A stretch of 64,000 nucleotides of DNA, taken from assembly GCA_016718275.1 (NCBI GenBank), contig JADKEA010000020.1:62001-126000 (forward strand). Reading direction: 5' to 3'. Positions 56,806-64,000 of the stretch are shown in pieces. Position 1 is the stretch's first letter. Each line of letters begins with the position of its first letter. The notes under the pieces were generated by a model. The model did no database searches. It was not told the DNA's origin and worked only from the letters and a program-made list of their open reading frames with translations. Source of the stretch: Candidatus Villigracilis affinis. GTDB lineage: Bacteria; Chloroflexota; Anaerolineae; Anaerolineales; Villigracilaceae. Both the position numbers and the translations under genes were made by a program.

Positions 56806-58245
56806 ATGGCAAAAGTTGTTGTGATAGGGGCGGGGTTCGCCGGGCATACTGCGGCGTTATATTTGGGTAGCCGTCTCGGCAAAAAACACGAGATCACGGT
56901 CATCAGCAACCGCGACGTGTTTGGCTATGTTCCGTCATGGGTGTGGGTGGGGGTCGGGCACATGAAACCCGAGAATACCATTTTCAAACTCAAGCCCGTG
57001 TACGACAAGATGAACGTCAAATTTGTACATGCCGCTGCAAAGGAGATCCACCCCGATGATGGCGACCAATACGTGCTGGGTGAGGAAGTCGGCTCGAGCA
57101 AAGAAGTGCGCCTCGATTACGATTATCTTGTGATTGCCCCCGGTCCATTGCTTAATTTTGCAGGCACGCCCGGTCTCGGACCCGAAAATGGTTTTACCCA
57201 TTCCATCTGTTCCCTGCCGCATGCCATCAAAGCGCGCGATGCTTATCTCGCTTTGTGCGACCGCATGCAGAAAGGCGAGAAGGTCAAGATCGTCATCGGC
57301 ACAGGGCATCCCGGCGCAACCTGTCAGGGTGCGGCGTTTGAATACATCGTCAATGTTCACAAGGACCTTGTCAAGAAAGGCCTGCGTGATAAGGCTGATA
57401 TTCTCTGGCTTTCGAATGAACCCGCCATGGGAGATTTTGGAGTCAACGGTGTGCAGGTCAAACGCAACGGCCATGTCATGAAAAGTCAGGAGTTTTTGAC
57501 ATCGGTATTCAACGATCATGGCATCCGCTATCAAGTGCAATCGGGCGTGACCAAGATCGAGGAAGGCAAGATCCACTGGCAGAACTATGAAGGTGACGAA
57601 GGCACAACCGATTTCGATTTCTCGATGCTTATTCCTCAATTCAAAGGTCAGCCTTTCAAATACATCGCAAAAGATGGCACCGACATCACTTCCAAACTGA
57701 CCAACCCCGCAGGTTTTGTGCTGGTGGATGGAAAATACGGTCTTCCCTACCCTGAGCTTGCTCAAACACCCGAAGCCTGGCCTGCCCGATATCAGAATCC
57801 CACTTATAAGAATGTCTTTGCGGCGGGTATTGCCTTTGCCCCTCCTGGGCCGATCTCCAAACCGTTCACGAACAAAAACAACCTGCTGATCGCACCTGCT
57901 CCTCCCCGCACAGGCATGGTCAGCGGCGTGATCGGACGTGTGGTTGCACTTAATATCGCTGACCTCATCGAAAAAGGTGAAATGACCCATAGCGAACCAA
58001 TGACTGAAATGGTTGCCGCCTGCATCGCCAGCATGGGCGACTCACTTTGGGATGGCAACGCTGTGACCATTGTGATGCAGCCCGTGGTGCCAGACCGCAA
58101 GAAATACCCAAATGAGTTTGGCCGTGACCTGTTCACCTCTCATCTCGAAATGGGCGTCAGCGGTGCGTGGATGAAGTTCATGCTTCATCACACCTTCATC
58201 TGGAAATTCAAAGCCCTACCCGGCTGGACCATCATCCCCGAATAG
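56806..58245 (+). CDS. Sulfide:quinone oxidoreductase-like flavoprotein
   Basis: 479 residues. FAD-binding VVVIGAGFAGHTAALYLG (about 4-21), NRDVFGYVPSWVWVGVG, VIAPGPLLNFAG, and an active Cys in GATCQGAAFEYIVNVH (about 170); a second candidate Cys is in MVAACIASMGDSL (about 406). The layout fits SQR or flavocytochrome c sulfide dehydrogenase relatives that oxidise sulfide and reduce quinone. The C-terminus (WKFKALPGWTIIPE) is the usual amphipathic membrane-binding end. Strong AGGAGGAG. Possibly controlled by the leader hairpin. Confidence 0.85.
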   Translation: MAKVVVIGAGFAGHTAALYLGSRLGKKHEITVISNRDVFGYVPSWVWVGVGHMKPENTIFKLKPVYDKMNVKFVHAAAKEIHPDDGDQYVLGEEVGSSKEVRLDYDYLVIAPGPLLNFAGTPGLGPENGFTHSICSLPHAIKARDAYLALCDRMQKGEKVKIVIGTGHPGATCQGAAFEYIVNVHKDLVKKGLRDKADILWLSNEPAMGDFGVNGVQVKRNGHVMKSQEFLTSVFNDHGIRYQVQSGVTKIEEGKIHWQNYEGDEGTTDFDFSMLIPQFKGQPFKYIAKDGTDITSKLTNPAGFVLVDGKYGLPYPELAQTPEAWPARYQNPTYKNVFAAGIAFAPPGPISKPFTNKNNLLIAPAPPRTGMVSGVIGRVVALNIADLIEKGEMTHSEPMTEMVAACIASMGDSLWDGNAVTIVMQPVVPDRKKYPNEFGRDLFTSHLEMGVSGAWMKFMLHHTFIWKFKALPGWTIIPE

Positions 58246-58255
58246 GAGAAACAAC

Positions 58256-58384
58256 ATGCAAAACTCACAGGAATTCTCAAAAGCCGAAAAATTCTGGATG
58301 AACTTCAAACTCTATCAGCTCTGGCGTTTCGTTGTACTGAACCTGAAGATTTTAGCAGCGGTGTATCAAAGCAAACGTTCATAA
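58256..58384 (+). CDS. 42-residue small protein after the SQR-like gene
   Basis: MQNSQEFSKAEKFWM at the start, then a hydrophobic, basic helix (LYQLWRFVVLNLKILAAVY) and SKRS. AGGAG precedes the ATG by seven bases, ten bases after the upstream stop. Likely a real translated membrane-associated peptide, perhaps a small subunit or stabiliser of the flavoprotein. No family known to me. A terminator follows. Confidence 0.6.
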   Translation: MQNSQEFSKAEKFWMNFKLYQLWRFVVLNLKILAAVYQSKRS

Positions 58385-58406
58385 CAAACCTACAGCGATC
58401 AATTAT

Positions 58407-58444
58407 CAAAGAGCTTCGGATATTTACACATCCGAAGCTCTTTG
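58407..58444 (+). terminator. Terminator after the SQR small-protein gene
   Basis: CAAAGAGCTTCGGAT / ATCCGAAGCTCTTTG with an 8-base loop. Confidence 0.88.
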
Positions 58445-58529
58445 ATTTAGGTGGGGAACAAGCATAATTCTATGTGTAATAAATAATTTACAAAAAAATA
58501 TTTATATATTACATTAGTACCGATCCTTT

Positions 58530-58573
58530 TGTGACAATTTACACATTGCAATTATTCGCGTAATGCTTACAAT
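58530..58573 (+). promoter_or_regulatory. cyd promoter with Crp/Fnr-like site
   Basis: TGTGACAATTTACACA (58530-58545) resembles the nrf site (TGTGACAAAAGTTACA). TTGCAA (58547-58552) and TACAAT (58568-58573) with a 15-bp spacer form the promoter; the site centre is near -42. Confidence 0.5.
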
Positions 58574-58652
58574 AGCGGTAATCGTTTACCACTTTAGTCA
58601 ATGTTTGGTCTAATTTGGATAAAGTTTGCCGATTAATTTTTTTGGAGAAAAT

Positions 58653-60047
58653 ATGGATCCAATCACACTCTCAAGATGGCAATTTGGCCTCACAACCATC
58701 TATCACTGGTTGTTCGTTCCCCTCACCCTTGGTTTGGGCTGGTATGTGGCATTTTTCCAGACCCGCTATTACCAGACCAAAGATGAGACCTGGCGCAAGA
58801 TGGCAAAGTTTTGGGGAAAGCTATTCCTGATAAACTTTGCCATTGGTGTTGTCACAGGTATCGTGCAGGAATTTCAGTTCGGTATGAACTGGTCTGAATA
58901 CTCCCGCTATGTTGGTGACATCTTCGGTGCTCCCCTCGCAGTGGAAGCTCTCATGGCCTTCTTCATGGAATCAACCTTCCTCGGAATCTGGATCTTCGGC
59001 GAAGGCAAAGTATCAGAGAAGGTTCACCTAGCTTCCATCTGGCTGGCTGCCATCGGCTCCAACCTCTCCGCGTTGTGGATTTTGCTCGCGAACGGCTTTA
59101 TGCAAGCCCCACCCGCGAATTCCTTTGTTTACAACGAAGCCAATGGACGCCTTGAACTCGTCAACTTCTTTGCCCTCATCGGCAATCCCAAAGGCTGGAT
59201 ATTCTTCTGGCACACCATTTCCGACGGCGTGGCAATGGCAGCATTCTTGATCATCGCGGTCAGCGCGTATCACATCGTCCGCAAACAAAACCTGGATTTC
59301 TTCAAACGCTCGTTCAACATCGCAGCCGTCAGCGGACTCATTGCTGGCGTATTGATCTTCCTCGGTGGTCACACCATGGGACAGTACATGGCTGAAGTGC
59401 AGCCCATGAAACTGGCTGCCCTCGAAGCCATCTGGGAAACCGAGCAACCCGCTTCCTTCTCCCTGCTCACTATCGGTGACTTAAGCGGCAAAAAGGAAAT
59501 CTGGTCAATTCGCATTCCCGCCGCAATGAGTTTCCTTGCTTGTAACAATTTCACATGCGAAGTCAAAGGTGTAAACGAATTACAAGCTACCTACGAACAG
59601 CAATACGGTCCCGGCGATTACATCCCATTGATGATCGTCACCTACTGGACATTCCGTATCATGATGGCCTTTGGTGTCTTGATGATCCTCATCACAGCAT
59701 ACTTCGTCTGGGCAAACATGCGCGGCGACATTACCAAAGCCAAATGGATGAAGTGGGTTCCCTGGGTTCTTATTCTGCCCTACCTCGCCAACGCCAGCGG
59801 CTGGATCCTGACCGAAATGGGACGCCAACCCTGGATCGTCTACGGCCTGCTCAAAGTGGAAGATGCAGTCTCACCCAATCTCACCACAGTTGACCTGCTC
59901 ATCTCGCTCATCGGTTACACCGTTGTCTATGGCTCACTGGCCGTCTCCATGGTCTACCTGATGAAGAAATACGCTATCGCTGGTCCAGACGCTGCCATGC
60001 ACGAATCAGTTGACGTGGCTCCTGCGCGCGTTGGCTCGCAAGATTAA
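58653..60047 (+). CDS. cydA: Cytochrome bd quinol oxidase subunit I
   Basis: 464 residues, nine membrane helices. Heme ligands: His in FGLTTIYHWLFVPLTLG (about 18), and the GWILTEMGRQPWIVYG motif. The Q-loop between helices 6 and 7 is short. Oxidises quinol and reduces O2 with high affinity, without pumping protons. GGAG precedes the ATG by seven bases. First of cydABDC. Confidence 0.96.
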   Translation: MDPITLSRWQFGLTTIYHWLFVPLTLGLGWYVAFFQTRYYQTKDETWRKMAKFWGKLFLINFAIGVVTGIVQEFQFGMNWSEYSRYVGDIFGAPLAVEALMAFFMESTFLGIWIFGEGKVSEKVHLASIWLAAIGSNLSALWILLANGFMQAPPANSFVYNEANGRLELVNFFALIGNPKGWIFFWHTISDGVAMAAFLIIAVSAYHIVRKQNLDFFKRSFNIAAVSGLIAGVLIFLGGHTMGQYMAEVQPMKLAALEAIWETEQPASFSLLTIGDLSGKKEIWSIRIPAAMSFLACNNFTCEVKGVNELQATYEQQYGPGDYIPLMIVTYWTFRIMMAFGVLMILITAYFVWANMRGDITKAKWMKWVPWVLILPYLANASGWILTEMGRQPWIVYGLLKVEDAVSPNLTTVDLLISLIGYTVVYGSLAVSMVYLMKKYAIAGPDAAMHESVDVAPARVGSQD

Positions 60048-60061
60048 TAACAGAGGAAAAC

Positions 60062-61084
60062 ATGTCATACGAATTCTTACAAATCCTTTGGTTCATTCTC
60101 ATCGCCGTACTATGGATCGGTTTCTTCTTCCTCGAAGGCTTCGACTTCGGTGTGGGAATGCTCCTGCCCTTCCTCGGCAAAAAAGACGAGGAACGCCGCG
60201 CCATCATCAATTCCATCGGCTCCGTTTGGGATGGAAATGAAGTTTGGCTGCTCACCGCAGGCGGCGCTACCTTCGCGGCTTTCCCGCATTGGTATGCCAC
60301 CATGTTCAGCGGCTTCTATCTCGCCCTTTTCCTCCTGCTGATCGGCCTCATCATCCGCGGCGTCTCTTTTGAATATCGTTCAAAAGACTCAGCCCCCGCC
60401 TGGCGCAATCGCTTCGACTGGATGATCGCCATCGGTTCCTTCCTTGCCGCTCTTCTGCTTGGCGCTGCATTTGCAAACCTCGCACGCGGCGTACCGATTG
60501 ACGGGAATAAGATGTTCACTGGCAACCTATTCACCCTGCTCAATCCCTACGGCTTGCTTGGCGGACTCACCACCGTTGCGATCTTCCTGCTTCACGGCGC
60601 AAACTTCCTCGGCCTGAAACTCGAAGGCGAACTTCGCGAACGCGTCAATGCCTTTGCCAAAAAATTGTGGATCGGTGCAAGCGTTTTGTATGTAGCACTC
60701 GGTGTCTTCACCTATGTCGCTGGCTTCTGGGCGCGCGGTGTGGTCAACCCTGGAATCATCCCGATCGCAGCCGTAGCCGTGCTTCTCGTTGCCGGATACT
60801 TCATCAACAACAAGATGGAAGGCTGGGCCTTTATCATGGTCGCTCTCAACATCGTGTTGACTCAGGTCACCTTCTTCTCGATGACCTTCCCCAACGTGAT
60901 GCTCTCCACCACCAACCCTGCTTACTCGCTCACCATCTACAACGCCTCTTCATCGCAATACACACTCACCGTCATGTCCATCGTTGCGTTGATCTTCGTC
61001 CCCATCGTCCTCGCCTACCAAGGCTGGACCTACTACATGTTCCGCAAACGCATCAGCACAGACAAAAAGACCCTGGTCTATTAA
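60062..61084 (+). CDS. cydB: Cytochrome bd quinol oxidase subunit II
   Basis: 340 residues, eight membrane helices. The N-terminal LEGFDFGVGMLLPFLG (about 24-39) and GSVWDGNEVWLLTAGGATFA (about 56-75) are diagnostic. Stabilises hemes in CydA. GAGGAAAAC precedes the ATG; 14 bp after cydA. Confidence 0.96.
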   Translation: MSYEFLQILWFILIAVLWIGFFFLEGFDFGVGMLLPFLGKKDEERRAIINSIGSVWDGNEVWLLTAGGATFAAFPHWYATMFSGFYLALFLLLIGLIIRGVSFEYRSKDSAPAWRNRFDWMIAIGSFLAALLLGAAFANLARGVPIDGNKMFTGNLFTLLNPYGLLGGLTTVAIFLLHGANFLGLKLEGELRERVNAFAKKLWIGASVLYVALGVFTYVAGFWARGVVNPGIIPIAAVAVLLVAGYFINNKMEGWAFIMVALNIVLTQVTFFSMTFPNVMLSTTNPAYSLTIYNASSSQYTLTVMSIVALIFVPIVLAYQGWTYYMFRKRISTDKKTLVY

Positions 61085-61105
61085 TCCAAGCGTAATTTGA
61101 AAACA

Positions 61106-61149
61106 GGAAGGTTGGCGGGGTATACTCCTCGTCAACCTTCCAACTTTTT
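61106..61149 (+). terminator. Terminator/attenuator between cydB and cydD
   Basis: GGAAGGTTG / CAACCTTCC with G-T-extended inner stem, then AACTTTTTAA. Its vocabulary overlaps that of the intergenic word repeats. It probably lowers cydDC expression relative to cydAB. Confidence 0.8.
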
Positions 61150-61169
61150 AACCTGACCACTTCCCCACC

Positions 61170-62928
61170 ATGCACCGCAGACTTCTGACTCTCACCCGCG
61201 ACACCCGCCTCCCCCTCCTCTTAACGGTTCTTTCCGGACTGGTAGCTGGTCTGCTTACGATCTGGCAGGCGTGGCTCCTTAGCAGCGTGATAAATGCTGT
61301 TTTCCTTGAGAAGCAGGCACTCGCGCAGGTGATGCGTCCGCTCCTCTTCATCCTCCTCGCCATCAGCGGACGTTCTTTCCTAAGCTGGCTCAATGAAGTC
61401 GCCGCAAACGCCGTCGCCGTCAAAATCAAAACGGACTTGCGCAATCGTCTCTTCGCGCACATCCTCAAACTTGGCCCCGCCTACGCCCGTGGACAACGCA
61501 CAGGCGAACTGACCGCCGCCGCCGTCGAAGGCATCGAAGCGCTCGACGCGTATTTCAGCCAATATCTTCCCCAACTGGTTATCACCACGCTCGTTCCCCT
61601 TTCCATTCTTATTTTTGTTTTCCCCATTGACCTGCTCTCAGGCATCATCCTTCTTATCACCGCGCCATTGATTCCCTTCTTTATGATCATGATCGGCAAA
61701 GGTGCAGAAGCTGTCACCAAACGCCAATATGAAACCCTGCGCCTCTTGAGCGCCCACTTCCTCGACAGCCTGCAAGGACTGACCACCCTCAAACTCTTCG
61801 GCCAATCCAAAGCGCAAACTCAAACCATTGCACAAGTCAGCGAAAAATTCCGCGACACCACGATGAGCGTGTTACGCATCACCTTCATCTCCGCGCTCGC
61901 CCTCGAATTACTCGCCACCCTCAGCACCGCCGTCATCGCCGTGGAAATTGGCTTTCGCCTGCTCTACGGCAACATGGATTTCCAACCCGCTCTCTTCCTC
62001 CTCGTCCTCGCCCCCGAATTCTACATGCCCCTGCGCGCCCTTGGTGCAAGATTCCATGCAGGCATGTCTGGCACCACCGCAGCAAAGCGGATTTATGAAA
62101 TTTTGGATACAGAAATACCAGAGTCAAAAGTCGAAAGTCAAAAGTCAGAACTTGCCCGACCTTCGACCTTTGACCTTCGACTCGAAGGCATCTCCTTCAC
62201 CTACCCCAAACGAATCCACTCCCGCACTCGAAAATATCAACCTCACAATAAAACAGGGTCAACACATCGCCCTCGTCGGCAAAACAGGCGCAGGCAAATC
62301 CACCCTCGTTCAACTCCTCCTCGGCTTCATCCAACCCACACAAGGCGACCTCACATTTCACTCATCATCTAATCCCTCATCCCCAATTCATCATTCATCA
62401 TTCATCCTTCATCCTTCCATCTCCTGGGTTCCCCAACGCCCGCACCTCTTCCACGACACCATCGCCGCCAACATCCGCATCGGCAAAGCAGACGCAACTC
62501 ACGAAGAGATCATCATCGCCGCGCAAGCCGCGCACCTGCATGAATTTATAGAATCGCTTCCTCAAAAATATGAAACTATCGTCGGTGAAAGCGGAGCCCG
62601 TCTCTCCAGCGGACAAGCCCAACGCGTAGCCCTCGCGCGCGCCTTCCTCAAAGACGCCCCCATCCTCATCCTCGACGAACCCACCTCCAGCCTCGACCCT
62701 GAAACCGAATCGCTGCTCGAAGAATCCACGCGCAAATTAATGCAAGGCCGCACCACCATTACCATCGCCCACCGCCTCAACACCATCTTCCAATCCGACC
62801 AGATCATCGTCCTCGACGAAGGCCGCATCATCGAACAAGGCACACACAGCGAACTGCTTGCGAACAATGGCATGTATGCAAGCATGGTCAGAACTTATCA
62901 AGTCGAAAGTAAAGAAGTTACAAGTTGA
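61170..62928 (+). CDS. cydD: ABC exporter CydD-like, frameshifted
   Basis: About 585 residues joined from two frames. Six-helix exporter domain (about 1-310), linker with word-encoded residues (SKVESQKSELARPSTFDL), then the ATPase domain: Walker A VGKTGAGKSTLV, signature LSSGQAQRVALARAFL, Walker B LILDEPTSSLD. One extra C in the CCCC run at 62204-62207 breaks the frame at FTYP/NEST. A second word insertion (HHSSFILHPS, about 62390) sits inside the ATPase domain before the Q-loop. CydDC exports Cys/glutathione for bd assembly. No Shine-Dalgarno at this ATG. Confidence 0.85.
62117..62186. repeat. In-frame word repeat in the CydD linker
   Basis: GTCAAAAGTCGAAAGTCAAA... and a matching inverted run GACCTTCGACCTTTGACC... 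form an imperfect inverted repeat between membrane and ATPase domains. Confidence 0.8.
62363..62424 (+). repeat. In-frame word repeat in the CydD ATPase domain
   Basis: TCATCATC, then CCCAATTCATCATTCATC, then ATTCATCCTTCATCCTTCC. Encodes SSFILHPS, as in PriA and the MDR dehydrogenase. Confidence 0.85.
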
Positions 62929-64000
62929 AAACCTCAACAACAAACGATCAACAACCTGCAACCTTCAACTTCTCAACCTTCAACCATACTTCCCAATCTT
63001 CCAAATTACCAAACCTCAGAACACTCTCTCCCGCCTCCTCACCTTCCTCAAAGGCAACTGGCATCGCGTCGCACTCTCCGTGCTCATCGGCTCCATCACC
63101 ATCGGCTCCAGCATCGCGCTCATGGGCACATCCGCGTGGCTCATCTCCACCGCCGCCATCGCAACCTCCGTCGCAGACCTCGGCGTCTCCGTCGTTGGCA
63201 CGCGCCTCTTCGGCATCACGCGCGGCATCTTCCGCTACCTCGAACGCCTCGTCTCGCACGATGTCACCTTCCGCCTGCTCTCGCGTCTGCGCGTTTGGTT
63301 CTACGAAAAACTCGAACCCCTCGCCCCCGCCCGCCTGATGGAATTCCGCGCAGGGGATTTACTCGCCCGCATCATTGGCGATGTGGAAACTCTGGAAAAT
63401 TTCTACGTTCGAGTTGTCTCTCCCCCATTGACCGCTGCCATCGTCGGCATTTTCACTTCGATATTTCTCGCCTCTTTCTACCCGATACTTGCTCCTGTTT
63501 TCCTGATATTTTTTCTCAGCCTCGGCATTGTCCTCCCCGCCATCGCTCAGATCACCAGCCGCAAATCCGCCGAACAGACGATCACCCTGCGCGGAGATTT
63601 ACACACCCGCCTCGTGGACGGAATTCAAGGCATGGCCGATCTGCTCGCCTACGGCCACGCAGATGAACGCCTGAAACAAATCGCAGCCAACGGACTCGAC
63701 TACGGCAATGCCCAACGCCGCATGGCACGCGTGACAGGCATCCACGCGGGATTATCCACCCTGCTCACCAACCTCGGCATGTGGACAGTCCTCTTCCTTT
63801 GCATTCCGCAAGTGACAAATGGCAACCTCGCTGGCCCCATGCTCGCCTCGCTGACATTGCTCACCTTCGCCTCTTTTGAAGCCGTCACCCCGCTGCCCCT
63901 CGCCGCCCAAATGTGGAACTCCTCTCGTGAAGCGGCGAAGAGATTATTTGAAGTGGTGGATACGGAGCCAGCGGTTAGTGACAAGGGACAAGGAACAAGG
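62876..64000 (+). CDS. cydC: ABC exporter CydC-like (3' end outside window)
   Basis: The frame is open from 62876 to the window end (375 codons). The exporter domain (about 50-360) is recognisable: SITIGSSIALMGTSAWLIST, RLFGITRGIFRYLERLVSHD, GDVETLENFYVRVVSPPLTA. The start is uncertain: the only nearby ATG overlaps cydD, and the region before TFLKGNW is a word repeat read in frame (CNLQLLNLQPYF). The last visible codons (DKGQGTR) begin another word repeat at the same linker as in cydD. Partner of CydD. Confidence 0.75.
   Translation, partial: MQAWSELIKSKVKKLQVENLNNKRSTTCNLQLLNLQPYFPIFQITKPQNTLSRLLTFLKGNWHRVALSVLIGSITIGSSIALMGTSAWLISTAAIATSVADLGVSVVGTRLFGITRGIFRYLERLVSHDVTFRLLSRLRVWFYEKLEPLAPARLMEFRAGDLLARIIGDVETLENFYVRVVSPPLTAAIVGIFTSIFLASFYPILAPVFLIFFLSLGIVLPAIAQITSRKSAEQTITLRGDLHTRLVDGIQGMADLLAYGHADERLKQIAANGLDYGNAQRRMARVTGIHAGLSTLLTNLGMWTVLFLCIPQVTNGNLAGPMLASLTLLTFASFEAVTPLPLAAQMWNSSREAAKRLFEVVDTEPAVSDKGQGTR
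62930..63008. repeat. Word repeat between cydD and cydC
   Basis: AACCTCAAC, CAACCTGCAACCTTCAAC, CTCAACCTTCAACC, CAATCTTCCAAATTACC. Same vocabulary as the intergenic elements at 5.2, 10.7 and 17.7 kb. It probably lies in or before the cydC 5' end. Confidence 0.75.
63977..64000 (+). repeat. Start of a word repeat in the CydC linker
   Basis: GTGACAAGGGACAAGGAACAAGG runs to the window end, in frame. Confidence 0.6.

Noticed and set aside
56935..57990. Long minus-strand open frame opposite the SQR-like gene
   Set aside because: Antisense shadow with His/Asp-rich nonsense composition.
1..64000. CRISPR arrays, tRNA or rRNA genes
   Set aside because: No regular direct repeats with unique spacers and no tRNA T-loop/acceptor pattern were found by eye; the word repeats have no constant repeat-spacer rhythm.

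Overview
The window looks like ordinary chromosome from a member of the Chloroflexota, most likely an Anaerolineae-type bacterium. This is inferred from the gene set (B-family oxidase with two Sco proteins, cydABDC, nrfHA, FabI, bactofilin, clostripain-like and Cys-lipobox secreted proteins) and from the many short repeated 'word' elements described below. I could not test the placement. I saw no tRNA, rRNA, CRISPR array, transposase, phage gene or plasmid function.

Layout. 0-5 kb (minus strand): aldo/keto reductase (cut by the window edge), a DUF6056-like membrane protein, an SDR, a sulfotransferase and a frameshifted DUF92 protein. 5-12 kb: a bacterial-PH-like membrane protein, a DegT aminotransferase, a prolyl-tRNA synthetase relative without its catalytic core, bactofilin, FabI, a 3-methyladenine glycosylase and a sugar epimerase. 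11.7-14 kb: cold-shock protein and RhlE-type helicase. 14-20 kb: two EamA exporters, a YiiX-like enzyme, and a four-gene minus-strand cluster (dehydrogenase, ComB, QueD-like, GT4), then a PilZ protein. 20-26 kb (plus): PIG-L deacetylase, greA, lysS, a membrane protein with three L7/L12-like repeats, DUF3054, sigma/anti-sigma pair, NUDIX. 26-39 kb: clostripain-like protease, lipoproteins, AmmeMemoRadiSam B, PriA, a peroxidase/beta-helix fusion with a cytochrome c, DUF6159, a phosphoribosyltransferase, and a Crp/Fnr regulator.

39-64 kb is a respiratory and metal-handling region: nrfHA (nitrite to ammonium), a DeoR-NosL fusion regulator with a PCu(A)C copper chaperone, PadR/HAAS, folD, lgt, then an Rrf2-Sco-Sco-ba3 oxidase operon, a five-module cytochrome b / ferredoxin / MvhD / cytochrome c polypeptide, a sulfide:quinone-oxidoreductase-like flavoprotein and cydABDC. 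Together these suggest a facultative or microaerophilic chemoheterotroph able to switch between a ba3-type oxidase, a bd quinol oxidase and nitrite ammonification. Similar Crp/Fnr-like sites lie at about -40 of both the nrf and cyd promoters, and one Crp/Fnr regulator is encoded nearby.

The least explained structure is a dispersed set of short low-complexity words, often arranged as inverted repeats. They fill intergenic gaps and also sit in frame inside genes at loops and linkers (three times in PriA alone; the linkers of CydD and CydC). Other points of note are the core-less ProRS relative, the DeoR-NosL regulator with a clear operator, the five-module electron-transfer fusion, a leader-ORF/terminator arrangement before the SQR gene, and a recurring -10-box-to-ATG spacing that implies leaderless transcripts. 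Three genes carry single-base frameshifts at short base runs; sequencing or assembly error is a serious alternative to real mutation.
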